A DNA stretch of 64,000 nucleotides from Candidatus Gastranaerophilales bacterium (GCA_947625495.1 CANQOQ010000006.1:1-64000); one strand, 5' to 3'; shown: positions 36,840 to 45,883, counted from the first letter of the stretch. Numbers and translations are program-made. Notes: generated from the letters alone by a model not told the origin.

Positions 36840-37842
36840 AAAATATTATTTGTTTTATAAATGCCGTAATGTATTTACCGAAAAATAGCATTAAAAACGA
36901 TGAAAATAATAATGCAGGTCCAAATGGTACCGAATTGAATCCTTTTTCATTTACAGTCTGTTTTAGCCCTGTTATTGTTTTTATTGCAGTGAATATTAAT
37001 ATAATTATAAATCCTAAAGTTATAATTAAATTTAAAGTAAATACATTAGAAAGAATAAAATATATTGCGGCAAAAATTATGAAGGTCGAAATATAAATAA
37101 GTAATTTTGTTTCTTTTTGTTTATATAGGTTAATTAAAAAAGAAGGAAGAATGCAGACAGCTTGAAAAATAACCGCAGAAGCAACTGCAGCAATAAAATA
37201 TTTAATACCTAATAATGCGCCTGCTCCTGCCGCTAAATATGTATCACCTTCAGCAAATGCACGTTTATACTTATTTACATATTCATTAACGGTTGAATTG
37301 TTTTCTTCCTGTTTATCTTTTTTTATAAGATAATATGAACCTTTTGCAATTAATTCCATAATTATTGCCGAAAATAAAAAACCGGTCAGCGCAAAATATA
37401 TATTATTTTCAATAATGGAATATATAATTGCGGTTATTATAAAAATCCAGCAATGACTGTCAAAAACTGTTTCTTCTTTTATATCGGTTATTGTTATTAC
37501 AATAGAAATTGATAGTAAAATTAGTAAAAGAAGCGTTTTTAATGTGAATCCGAAACATGAAAACACGCTCCAATATATTAATGCTGTCATGGCTTCTACT
37601 AAAGGATATTGCAGGCTGACTTTTTCTTTACAGTTTCTGCATTTACCTTTAAAAATCAAAAAATAAGATATAACCGGAATATTGTCATACCACTTAATAG
37701 GGCTGTTGCATTTAGGACATTTAGAAGAAGGCAAGACTATTGATTCATTTGATAATGCTCTTAGTGCAACTACGTTTAGAAAACTTCCTATACAGGCTCC
37801 CGTAATAATCATAAAAATTGAATAAAATAAATAATCACTCAT
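36838..37842 (-). CDS. pilD: Prepilin peptidase / N-methyltransferase
   Basis: 334 residues from ATG 37842. Order: helix with G-S-F-L-N-V-V-A, a zinc-type pair of CxxC motifs (KCPKC and KCRNC) in the cytoplasmic methylase loop, then helices with the first aspartate in a V-I-T-I-T-D-I-K-E context and the second in E-G-D-T-Y-L-A-A-G-A-G-A-L-L-G. It cleaves and methylates type IV prepilins, so it serves the pilus made by the pilMN/pilO locus 6 kb away. Two sorts of acidic stretch in the middle (about 170-195) are unusual insert-like residues. Confidence 0.9.
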   Translation of the reverse strand: MSDYLFYSIFMIITGACIGSFLNVVALRALSNESIVLPSSKCPKCNSPIKWYDNIPVISYFLIFKGKCRNCKEKVSLQYPLVEAMTALIYWSVFSCFGFTLKTLLLLILLSISIVITITDIKEETVFDSHCWIFIITAIIYSIIENNIYFALTGFLFSAIIMELIAKGSYYLIKKDKQEENNSTVNEYVNKYKRAFAEGDTYLAAGAGALLGIKYFIAAVASAVIFQAVCILPSFLINLYKQKETKLLIYISTFIIFAAIYFILSNVFTLNLIITLGFIIILIFTAIKTITGLKQTVNEKGFNSVPFGPALLFSSFLMLFFGKYITAFIKQIIF

Positions 37843-37856
37843 AAAATATCTCAATT

Positions 37857-38645
37857 CTATGCAATATTTTCTTTTTCAGACAATATAAATAACAAGTTAT
37901 TTAGTGCTTTTTTTAATCTTCTTGAAACTTGCATTTGAGAAATTCCTAATTTATTAGCTATTTGAGTTTGGCTCATATCTTCAAAATAGTTCATGACAAC
38001 AACTTCACGGAGTTTTAAATCAAGTTTTTTAATTGCTTCCGATATGAGAATTTTATCTTCCTGAAAAGATTCAAGATTGTAATGATTATCATCGGCAATT
38101 TTATCAAAAAGAGAAAGTGACTCATCATTTCCGGATGTAATAAACTGATCCAGAGAAATAGTCTGTTTCCTTCTCTCGACGTCAATAACTTCTTTAATTT
38201 TGCCGACCGAAGTCCCAAGTTCCTCTGCTATCATAGCTTCAGTTGGTTCATTACCTTTATCATCTTTTAATTTTTGCATTAATTTGTTGACTCTGTATGC
38301 AAGTTCATAAATTTCCCTAGGCGCTTTAATCATAGAGACTTTATCACGTAAGTAATGTCTTATTTCGCCTGTAATTAAATATGTGGCGTAAGTTTTGAAA
38401 TTTTCGCTGACTTCAGGATTATAAAGCTGAATAGCTTTGACAAGTCCGACACTTCCTACTTGAATTATATCTTCAACCGGATCGGTATTTCTTCTCGCAA
38501 GTCCTCTTGATATTTTTTTTACAAGCGGCATGGCGGCAAGTGCAATTATATTCTGCAAATGTTTTTTCTGTTTTTCATCTTCCGTTGACTTATATAATTT
38601 AAGCCATTCGCCTATTTCTTCATAATTTACTGTATAATCAGCCAC
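37857..38645 (-). CDS. Group 3 sigma factor (SigF/SigB-like)
   Basis: 262 residues. Region 2 (DIIQVGSVGLVKAIQLYNPEVSENFKTYATYLITGEIRHYLRD), region 3 (EPTEAMIAEELGTSVGKIKEVI) and region 4 (LREVVVMNYFEDMSQTQIANKLGISQMQVSRRLKKAL) match SigF-type factors, in particular those that drive pilus or stress genes in cyanobacteria. It is followed after 14 bases by pilD, which supports a link with pili. No anti-sigma gene is adjacent. Confidence 0.88.
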   Translation of the reverse strand: MADYTVNYEEIGEWLKLYKSTEDEKQKKHLQNIIALAAMPLVKKISRGLARRNTDPVEDIIQVGSVGLVKAIQLYNPEVSENFKTYATYLITGEIRHYLRDKVSMIKAPREIYELAYRVNKLMQKLKDDKGNEPTEAMIAEELGTSVGKIKEVIDVERRKQTISLDQFITSGNDESLSLFDKIADDNHYNLESFQEDKILISEAIKKLDLKLREVVVMNYFEDMSQTQIANKLGISQMQVSRRLKKALNNLLFILSEKENIA

Positions 38646-38674
38646 TATATTATCCTCTTGTCTTTATTATTATA

Positions 38675-39067
38675 TCATACTAATTTAAAGGAATACGGTA
38701 AAATATCATTAATCTTATAAATGCTGCATTCCGAATTTTCATTTTCAAGTATAATTTCGATATTTTGCCCTTCTTCAAATTCTTGAAGCCATTGGCGGCA
38801 AGCTCCGCAAGGAAAGCAATTTTTTGATTTGGGGGAATATATTGCTATTTTTAATAATTGTCCTTTTTCACCCGATGAAATAGCTGTTGATATTGCATTT
38901 CTTTCTGCACATAACGAAAGCCCGTAACTGGAATTTTCTATATTACATCCCTTATAATAGTTTCCGCTTGAATAAAACACGCAAGCACCGACCGGAAAAT
39001 TTGAATAAATACAATATGCATTTTTTGATGCTTCTTTTGCCAATTCCAAAAGTTCATAATTATTCAT
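38675..39067 (-). CDS. cdd: Cytidine deaminase
   Basis: 130 residues, tetrameric type. Zinc and catalytic residues are C-A-E in S-L-C-A-E-R-N-A-I and P-C-G-A-C-R-Q. It deaminates cytidine and deoxycytidine to uridines in pyrimidine salvage. The sigma-factor gene follows after 29 bases. Confidence 0.95.
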   Translation of the reverse strand: MNNYELLELAKEASKNAYCIYSNFPVGACVFYSSGNYYKGCNIENSSYGLSLCAERNAISTAISSGEKGQLLKIAIYSPKSKNCFPCGACRQWLQEFEEGQNIEIILENENSECSIYKINDILPYSFKLV

Positions 39068-39169
39068 TGCAATAAATCCTTTTCCCTATTTTATTCTACA
39101 TTTAAATAAAAACTTAGAATATAGTGCAAACGAATGATATAATATAAGCGCTTTACAATAGTTAATCTA

Positions 39170-39198
39170 TTTACGCAATAAAATATTGGTTATATTAT
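39170..39198 (+). promoter_or_regulatory. Promoter of murA
   Basis: TTTACG (39170-39175) and TATTAT (39193-39198) are 17 bases apart. The -10 box ends ten bases before the repeat element at 39209, the same spacing (within one base) as at clpP. Confidence 0.6.
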
Positions 39199-39208
39199 TA
39201 TATTAGTA

Positions 39209-39498
39209 TGTCCGAACAAAATTTTACGATAAGACACGAAGTGGTGTGAGTAAAATTTTGAGAGTGACGTTATTGAAAAGGTTACAAAACGAGCAAGCGA
39301 AAGATGAGCTTTGCGAGCTTGTATGCGTAACGAAGTGAAGTCTGAGCACTCGTACAGCGACGAGGAGCGAAATTACGTACGGACAAGGTCCGGATAGCGA
39401 GAGCCGAAATGAGGGCAACCGAAGGTGAACGAATGGCAGGCTTGAGCGAAAGTAATTTAAAGACAGTCGGTGGTAGAGTGCAACACCAGATTAAATTA
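39209..39498 (+). repeat. Structured leader repeat, copy B (5' UTR of murA)
   Basis: Starts TGTCCGAACAAAATTTTACG and ends GCAACACCAGATTAAATT. The inverted repeat CAAAATTTTAC (39217-39227) / GTAAAATTTTG (39250-39260) closes a compact hairpin around ACAC...GTGT. The 96-base core is at 39272-39367. Compared with copy A there is an extra module of about 99 bases (39368-39466) whose own ends pair (AAATTAC / GTAATTT) and which contains CGGAC...GTCCG. It fills the 454-base gap between cdd and murA with the promoter before it. Confidence 0.85.
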
Positions 39499-39521
39499 GA
39501 GGAACTGTCTCGGGAGGAAGC

Positions 39522-40844
39522 TTGGTACAGAAAATAAAAATAATCGGCGGAAATCGTTTAACAGGTGAAGTTTCAATAAGCGGCGCCAAAAATGCTGTAC
39601 TTAAATTAATGGCTGCTGCTCTTCTTGCTAAAGGTGAAAGCAAAATATACAATGTACCTCAACTGACCGATGTTGACATTATGCTTAATGTTATTAATCA
39701 ATTAGGTGCTAAGACTTCTTATGATAAACAAGAAAAATCAATAACGATAGATGCAACTAATATTACTGAAGTAAAAGCCAGTTATGAACTTGTAAGCCGT
39801 ATGAGAGCCTCCTTTATAGTTTTGGGCGCACTTGTCGGGAGATGCAGAGAAGCTGTTGTTGCACTGCCGGGCGGATGTGCTATAGGTGAAAGAAAAGTTG
39901 ATTTTCATATTAAAGGGCTTGAAGCTCTCGGTACTTCCATAAAAATTGAAAACGGTTATGTTTGTGCTAAAGCTCAAAAACTTATTGGCACGGATATATA
40001 TCTTGATATCCCTTCCGTTGGTGCTACTGAAAATATTATGCTTGCCTCTGTTTTGGCTGAAGGCTCAACCAGAATCCAAAATGCAGCTCAAGAACCTGAA
40101 ATTGTTGACTTGGCTAATTTCCTTAATGCCATGGGGGCTGATGTTATAGGAGCAGGTACTTCTGAAATCGTTATTAACGGTGTTAAACAGGAAGATTTAA
40201 AACCTATTGAATATACTACTATTCCCGACAGAATTGAAGCCGGTACTTATATGGCTGCTTTTATTGCAACAAGAGGCTGCGGGATTATTAAAAATATTTA
40301 CCCGAATCATTTGACTTTCTATACTTCAAAATTAACTAAAATGGGTGCTGAAATTAAACTTTTAGACCCTACTTCCATAGAAGTTTCCTGCAGAAGAAGA
40401 TTAGAAGCTGTTAATATTATTACTCAGCCATATCCCGGGTTCCCTACAGACTTGCAATCACTTGCAATGGCATTGGCTACCGTAGCAGACGGCGTTAGTA
40501 TTATTACCGAAAGCCTCTATGAAAACAGATTTATGCAAGTTCCTGAGCTTAGAAAAATGGGTGCTGACATTCATCAGGAAAGAAATCATGCTCTTGTTAA
40601 AGGTGTTAAATCACTCACCGGTGCTAATCTTAAAGCCAGTGATTTAAGAGCCGGAGCTTCTCTTGTTATTGCCGCATTAATTGCACAAGGTCAAAGTATT
40701 ATTGATAATATTTATCATATAGATAGAGGGTATGAACTTCTTGAACAAAAGTTTAAAATGATAGGTGCTGATATTGTCAGATTCTCTGATGATGATACAT
40801 TGGTTTCTCAAAATAAAGGAAATTTAAGTGAATCACAATTATAA
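39522..40844 (+). CDS. murA: UDP-N-acetylglucosamine 1-carboxyvinyltransferase
   Basis: 440 residues. First committed step of peptidoglycan synthesis: transfer of enolpyruvate to UDP-GlcNAc. Seen: N-terminal I-S-G-A-K-N-A motif, the active-site Cys loop at P-G-G-C-A-I-G-E-R (fosfomycin-sensitive type), and D-L-R-A-G-A-S near the end. Start is TTG 39522 with GGGAGGA just before it. The gene has a long leader made of repeat copy B and overlaps the next small gene by 17 bases. Confidence 0.95.
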   Translation: MVQKIKIIGGNRLTGEVSISGAKNAVLKLMAAALLAKGESKIYNVPQLTDVDIMLNVINQLGAKTSYDKQEKSITIDATNITEVKASYELVSRMRASFIVLGALVGRCREAVVALPGGCAIGERKVDFHIKGLEALGTSIKIENGYVCAKAQKLIGTDIYLDIPSVGATENIMLASVLAEGSTRIQNAAQEPEIVDLANFLNAMGADVIGAGTSEIVINGVKQEDLKPIEYTTIPDRIEAGTYMAAFIATRGCGIIKNIYPNHLTFYTSKLTKMGAEIKLLDPTSIEVSCRRRLEAVNIITQPYPGFPTDLQSLAMALATVADGVSIITESLYENRFMQVPELRKMGADIHQERNHALVKGVKSLTGANLKASDLRAGASLVIAALIAQGQSIIDNIYHIDRGYELLEQKFKMIGADIVRFSDDDTLVSQNKGNLSESQL

Positions 40845-41148
40845 AAGATGGTATGATCATGATCCTGTTTTGCTTGAAGTAATTAATCTGCTTCAAAACT
40901 ATCAGAATGAATTAAGAGCACAGGCTGAAATATTTCTAAAGGAAATAGAAAAAAAAGTTTCTAAAGAAGCCATTGATAAATTTTATGAAATGGTAAGACC
41001 AAAAGTTTGCAACCGCTGGTATGATAAAGATCCTGTTATTTCAAGAACAGTAGAACTTTTAAGAGTTGTACCTCCCGATGTCCAAAAGGCTACCGCTCAA
41101 AGCTTTTTAAAAGCACTTGAAGAAATGGGAATTTATAAAAAAGTTTAA
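40828..41148 (+). CDS. Small protein with duplicated RWYDxDP motif
   Basis: 106 residues from GTG 40828 (AAAGGA upstream, inside murA). The chain contains two similar units: K-R-W-Y-D-H-D-P-V-L-L-E-V-I-N-L-L-Q at 6-23 and N-R-W-Y-D-K-D-P-V-I-S-R-T-V-E-L-L-R near 62-79, each followed by charged helices. No signal peptide. The overlap with murA implies coupled translation. I know no function; a regulator or partner of MurA is one idea from context only. Confidence 0.75.
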   Translation: MNHNYKRWYDHDPVLLEVINLLQNYQNELRAQAEIFLKEIEKKVSKEAIDKFYEMVRPKVCNRWYDKDPVISRTVELLRVVPPDVQKATAQSFLKALEEMGIYKKV

Positions 41149-42347
41149 TCAAAAACTTCGCTTGTTACTATATTTACTCTGATTGGTTTCATTAATTTTA
41201 TATAGATTATCTGACCGTCTTTGGCGGTAAAATTTCTGCCTTTGAATGTTGATTTTGCAGCTTTTTTAATTATATTTCCTTCCACCTTTGGCGTCTCATT
41301 TTCTGCATAACCGATTATTTTAGTTAAAATGTTTTTATTATTTATGCAGGACAATTCAAATATTAATTCACCGTTTCTGACAAAATGCCTGCCTTTTGTA
41401 ACGTCAAGAATTTTACCTGTCAGTATTATATCTTTTGATAATAATAAATGATGTTCATAATCAACAATATTACCTGCAAATGATGCTTTAAACATTTCAC
41501 CTGCTTTGTTATTTTTACTGCTTATCTGACCTAAAATTACAATCGGTAAAACAGTTTTTGCATTTATTGTTACTACATCTTCATTTTGTATTACATTATC
41601 TATTATTATACCTTCAGCAATTTTCGGACTGGTTTCTTCTTTTATTTTTTCAGCCATATAAGAATCAATTTCACGCTTCATATTCGCAAAAAATACAGCC
41701 GCTTGAGCCCTTGAAACAAATTTATCATAATCAAGATAATTTTGCCTTGGCGGTTCTTTTGCTATAATACTTATTACTTCTGCTTTACCTGCTGTGACTT
41801 TAAACCAATCAGGTATGTTTTCGAAGTCTGAATATGCATTTTGCAGGGCAATTATTGCATCTTTTTTTGATATGTTTTCTGTTTTTAACAGGTTAACAAG
41901 GAATGTTATTATTTCACTTCTTGTTATATATCTGTTCGGGTAAAAGTGAGTTTCGTCTATTGGTTTTAATATGTCTAAATTTATTGCTTTTTGAATGTCA
42001 TTATATGCCCAATGATTTACATTTATATCATCAAAAGTGTATATTTTTTCAATTGGCAGATTTTTCTGTTTTAAAGCTTTTATCGCTATTGAAGCAAACT
42101 CTGCTCTCGTAAGTAATTTAGACGGCATGAACATCCCGTTTGTATATCCGTCCATAATCTTTTCGTTTGTTATTGAATCAATTTCTCTATATGCCCAAAA
42201 ACCTTGAGGAATATCTTTAAATTCTTTGGCTGACAAGCAGGGCATACTAATAAACAGAACAAAACAAAATAATAAGTATTTATAAAGAATCTTTTTCCTG
42301 TTTATTTTGTTTTTTATTTTTTTTGTTTTTGTCTGATGTATCATCAA
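41145..42347 (-). CDS. S-layer homology (SLH) domain protein
   Basis: 400 residues. A basic N terminus and signal segment (about 22-40) are followed by three SLH domains: F-K-D-I-P...W-A-Y-R-E-I, F-D-D-I...H-W-A-Y-N-D-I and Y-S-D-F...W-F-K. SLH domains bind peptidoglycan-linked polymers. The C-terminal 160 residues are beta-rich and have no porin pattern. In its published start version it overlaps the upstream 123-residue gene by 68 bases; the true start could lie later, as no ribosome-binding site precedes 42347. Confidence 0.82.
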   Translation of the reverse strand: MMIHQTKTKKIKNKINRKKILYKYLLFCFVLFISMPCLSAKEFKDIPQGFWAYREIDSITNEKIMDGYTNGMFMPSKLLTRAEFASIAIKALKQKNLPIEKIYTFDDINVNHWAYNDIQKAINLDILKPIDETHFYPNRYITRSEIITFLVNLLKTENISKKDAIIALQNAYSDFENIPDWFKVTAGKAEVISIIAKEPPRQNYLDYDKFVSRAQAAVFFANMKREIDSYMAEKIKEETSPKIAEGIIIDNVIQNEDVVTINAKTVLPIVILGQISSKNNKAGEMFKASFAGNIVDYEHHLLLSKDIILTGKILDVTKGRHFVRNGELIFELSCINNKNILTKIIGYAENETPKVEGNIIKKAAKSTFKGRNFTAKDGQIIYIKLMKPIRVNIVTSEVFD

Positions 42348-42651
42348 TTTTTTTAACTTTAATTCTTTCTGTTATATCTTCTTCATCAAGAATATTATTT
42401 TTACGTTTATTTCTGAGAACAGAAACAACATTTAAAAGAGCAAGAGAATTTAAGGAAGCTCTAAGCTGCATACTGCGGTCTGTAAAATTATTTTGTTCGT
42501 TTTGCTGCTGTTCTTCTTCCGTAAGAAAGTATTCAGTTCCTTGACTGGCTCTGTCATCTGCGGTTTTAGCTGCTGTACCTGAAATATCTCCGGATTTAAA
42601 GTTAATTCCGCCGCCAATACCGAGAATTCCGGCCGACCTGTTGTCAACCAC
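42280..42651 (-). CDS. Small polar protein of unknown function
   Basis: 123 residues. Gly-rich start (AGILGIGGGINFKSGDISG), a central amphipathic helix (MQLRASLNSLALLNVVSVLRNKRK) and a Lys/Asn/Gln/Asp-rich tail that looks disordered. Shine-Dalgarno GGAGAG precedes ATG 42651. It lies directly upstream of, and overlaps, the SLH gene. No family recognised. Confidence 0.6.
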   Translation of the reverse strand: MVDNRSAGILGIGGGINFKSGDISGTAAKTADDRASQGTEYFLTEEEQQQNEQNNFTDRSMQLRASLNSLALLNVVSVLRNKRKNNILDEEDITERIKVKKIDDTSDKNKKNKKQNKQEKDSL

Positions 42652-42769
42652 TTACTTCTCTCCTTTATATTCTCACGTTGAATTATTATAAACCATTTTT
42701 TGATTTTTAACAACACAACGTTAGTATAAAACATTAACAAAAATAATTTTGCTTTTTTATAAATATTTA

Positions 42770-44473
42770 CTAAATTAATTCTTTAAAAATTTCAGGAGTT
42801 TTTTCTAATAAAAATGAATTTTGCTGCTTTTGTGCTTCAATTTTTTTTGCCAGTTCAACTTTACGTTCCGTAACTTTCCTGTTGTATTTGGGAAGTAAAA
42901 TACCTAACATAATTATTGAGAAAGCAATATCTGCTACTCTGCAAATATTTCTCAGATTTCTCGCTTTAACACTTGAAACTTCTGCTGCCGTTTTTAAATC
43001 AGTATTCTTTATCCAGTTGCCGAGTTGTTTTGTTCTGTATGAAACATCGCAAGCCAATTTTTCTATAACAGTTGCACCTTCTTTTATAATTGGTTTTTGA
43101 ACTTCTTTACTTCTGTTTAAAAGTACAATATTTTCACCAAATAAATTTTTACCTGCCTGTGTTTTTGACAATGCTTCTATTAAAGAAGCTGTCCCTTTTT
43201 TTACATAATCTCCGAGAAAGTATAATCCTGAAAATGAAGCTAAATCTCTTACTGTTGTTTCTCTTAATTCATTTTCATCTTCAGCACCCATCATTCTGCT
43301 TGCGAAGGTTGATGCAGCTATCCATCGGCATTGATCCATTGTCGGGAATATACTTGAAAATTGAAACATTCCGAGTGACGGTTTTTTCATCATGGAAACA
43401 GCTGCTAATGAATACATTCCTATTGCTGAGGCAAGTTTTTTTAGGAAAAATTGTTTTTTTTCTTTTTCATTCATTTTTTGAGTTGTATCTTTTTTCCCGA
43501 AATCTTTATATATAGGTGCACCTTCTGCTTTAAACTGCTTTCTTGTTATTGCTCTGTTTATTGTCTGGACACTTACTGCTATAAGGAGTACAATCCCCAT
43601 ACCTATTATACTCTTTTTATTAACAAATCCTTTAAGGCTTGAACCGTATTTATCAATAGCTTCAATAATTTTAGAATTTGCTTCATTGCTTTGAAGTGAT
43701 TTAAAGCCCTGTTGTTTGGTTACTTTGTCTTTAACCGTATTAAATTTGGCGCCTAAATCAACTACATCTCTAAGAGTATCTGTGAGATTTGACTGACGAT
43801 TTCCGTTAAGTCTTAATATATTTTCCGCTTTTGTTATTGAAACAAGTTTTGTTTGTGCTTGCTGAAGGAGTTTTTTCTTTTCACTGCCTTTTGCTGATAT
43901 TGCGGAAGTTATTTGAGAAACAGCTTCCTGAAATTCCGGCAGTTCCGCCTTGTCTGCATATTTAATCCATGTTTTACCTTCTAAACCTTCAAGTGAAGAT
44001 AAGGCCTTTTGTACATATTCTCTTGTTTTGTCTATAGCACCTGATTCTTGAGCTTGTTTGTATATTTCTTTAAAATTATCAATAGCTTTTCCGTTTGCCC
44101 AAGAAGCTGCAGGGTTTGTTCCTTTTAGTTCTCTGCCTTTAGGTAAAATTTCTGCCAGTCCTTTTACTATTAGTCCCGGCATAAGGCAATTTACAAATAA
44201 TCCCGAAAATTCCCGTCTGCAGGTTTCAAATGCTGCTGCCAGTCCTGTTTTTAAATCTACCAGTGTCCTTGGTATATTTGTTGATACCGTATCTACAAAT
44301 GATACTTGTATCATTGCGTTTTTATCCAGTATCCCAAATCCTTTATCCAATAAATCAAATGCTAAATCTAAACCGCCGTTAAAGGAGGCTTGATTATTTC
44401 TATCTCTCGAAACCTTATTGCTTATTTTTCTTTCGGAATTTATTTTTATCGAATTTATTTTGTCTACCGTCAT
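42770..44473 (-). CDS. Large membrane protein of unknown function (paralogue of 6340-8223)
   Basis: 567 residues. Starts M-T-V-D-K-I-N, has S-F-N-G at 30-33, then V-S-T-N-I-P-R-T and a first hydrophobic part (GLFVNCLMPGLIVKGLAEIL). Long polar helices (about 130-270) and further hydrophobic segments follow (SIIGMGIVLLIAVSVQTI near 290, ASAIGMYSLAAVSMM near 350, IAFSIIMLGILLPKYNRKV near 530). The plan and the T-N-[IV]-P-R motif match the protein at 6340-8223. Function unknown. Confidence 0.72.
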   Translation of the reverse strand: MTVDKINSIKINSERKISNKVSRDRNNQASFNGGLDLAFDLLDKGFGILDKNAMIQVSFVDTVSTNIPRTLVDLKTGLAAAFETCRREFSGLFVNCLMPGLIVKGLAEILPKGRELKGTNPAASWANGKAIDNFKEIYKQAQESGAIDKTREYVQKALSSLEGLEGKTWIKYADKAELPEFQEAVSQITSAISAKGSEKKKLLQQAQTKLVSITKAENILRLNGNRQSNLTDTLRDVVDLGAKFNTVKDKVTKQQGFKSLQSNEANSKIIEAIDKYGSSLKGFVNKKSIIGMGIVLLIAVSVQTINRAITRKQFKAEGAPIYKDFGKKDTTQKMNEKEKKQFFLKKLASAIGMYSLAAVSMMKKPSLGMFQFSSIFPTMDQCRWIAASTFASRMMGAEDENELRETTVRDLASFSGLYFLGDYVKKGTASLIEALSKTQAGKNLFGENIVLLNRSKEVQKPIIKEGATVIEKLACDVSYRTKQLGNWIKNTDLKTAAEVSSVKARNLRNICRVADIAFSIIMLGILLPKYNRKVTERKVELAKKIEAQKQQNSFLLEKTPEIFKELI

Positions 44474-44771
44474 GGATTTTGAATTATTATTCTTTTATAT
44501 TTCGACCTTTAGCAATGATATCAATTTAAGGTCTAAAAACAAATTTTGTTGCTAATATGATTTTTATTTTTACACTAAATGTAATAAAAAAAATGATAAT
44601 TTTGCATTTTTTTACCCTAAATCTTTATTATTTTACTGGTTTTTTTTTAAAAATGCACGTTTTTTATTAAAAATGTAAAAAAAATTGTTTAAAAAATTAA
44701 AATTTACAATTTTTAATCATAAATAACAAATAAAACTTTGTTTATTTTTTGTTTTAATATGGCAGGATAAT

Positions 44772-45881
44772 ATGTATATTAATTCAATCAATTTATTCAA
44801 TCAAAAAATAAACAAAACAAACTACAATAATATAAAAAAAATAAAATTTGTTCCCTCATTCTGCGGTGAACAGACAATAAAAAATGAAATTAGTCCTATT
44901 TATTACTATAATAATATCTTGTATCCTTTGGAAGAAAGAATATATTCCAGCAGAAATCAAGCTATGTTAGAGCGTCCCGGAGATTTTCTGATTAATAAAT
45001 TTGAAAATGTTCCTTGTCCGGCTTGCGGTAGAATTATGCTTACAAGAAATCAATTTGATGAATTTAAACAGTTGATAGACAATGCTGAACCTGACAGTTA
45101 TATTAATATTCTTGAAAAATATAAAAATTACATGCGTCCTATTGAATTGAGTGTTTTTGAAGAAATATCCGAACTCTCGCAAGAAACCGGAATTAAAGAT
45201 ATTAGAAAGCTTATTGAAATTTTGAGGCAGACTAAATTACCTCAATTGCAAAAAATTCAAAAACAAAAACTTAAAAAAATGAAAGCAATAGCAAAAAATC
45301 TTCCGAATACAGAAAAAAAAGTATTATCTTCTAAGCTTGTTAAACTGGAAACTTTTATTCAAAAAAAGAATCAGGAGGCTCCTTTTAGAAGAAAAATTAT
45401 GATTGACAGAATAAGCAAAATTAAAATTTCTAACAAACATAAATATGAAAAATTACAAAATATAGCTAAAAGTTTTCCGACTTCAAGCGATACAAATTCT
45501 GCCTGGATTGTTAAATATTCCGGTAAAAATAAGCAGGGTGAACCTTGGAGTTCTCATGATATTGCAATAAGAATGCTTGAATTTTCTGTTCCAAATACAG
45601 ACCATATCTTAGCCAGAGATAAAGAAGCTCATCATGATGATATTATTAATTATATGCCTATGCACTCCGGATGTAATTCTCAAAAATCAAATAAGTCTTT
45701 TCTCCATTGGTATAATGAGGACAGGCAGTTAAGAGAAAATAATTTAAATGCTTATTTTGATAAAGTAGATGAATTAATTTCTTCAGGCCGGATTACTGAT
45801 GACAGATATAAACATTATGTTGCAGATGCAACTGAATTTATATCTGAACTCTCTTACGGACAATATAAATATAAAAAATAG
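44772..45881 (+). CDS. HNH-like nuclease with N-terminal SFxG tag
   Basis: 369 residues. N terminus M-Y-I-N-S-I-N, then P-S-F-C-G-E at 28-33; C-P-A-C at 82-85 looks like half of a metal site. The region 276-308 reads T-D-H-I-L-A-R ... H-H-D-D-I-I-N ... C-N-S-Q-K-S-N-K, the pattern of HNH endonucleases (D-H at the first strand, N in the middle, C-N-x2-K at the helix). A helical stretch lies between (about 110-230). It could be a DNase used as a toxin or effector; no immunity gene is evident. The gap before it (44474-44771) is extremely AT-rich, with only a GACCTT/AAGGTC dyad (44503-44533). Confidence 0.62.
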   Translation: MYINSINLFNQKINKTNYNNIKKIKFVPSFCGEQTIKNEISPIYYYNNILYPLEERIYSSRNQAMLERPGDFLINKFENVPCPACGRIMLTRNQFDEFKQLIDNAEPDSYINILEKYKNYMRPIELSVFEEISELSQETGIKDIRKLIEILRQTKLPQLQKIQKQKLKKMKAIAKNLPNTEKKVLSSKLVKLETFIQKKNQEAPFRRKIMIDRISKIKISNKHKYEKLQNIAKSFPTSSDTNSAWIVKYSGKNKQGEPWSSHDIAIRMLEFSVPNTDHILARDKEAHHDDIINYMPMHSGCNSQKSNKSFLHWYNEDRQLRENNLNAYFDKVDELISSGRITDDRYKHYVADATEFISELSYGQYKYKK

Positions 45882-45883
45882 TT

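Noticed and set aside
39224-39418. 64-residue reading frame on the minus strand inside repeat copy B
   Set aside because: It lies in a structured leader, changes between copies and has no ribosome-binding site.
44474-44771. Origin-like AT-rich gap
   Set aside because: No DnaA-box cluster or dnaA/dnaN genes nearby; it seems just a low-complexity intergenic region.
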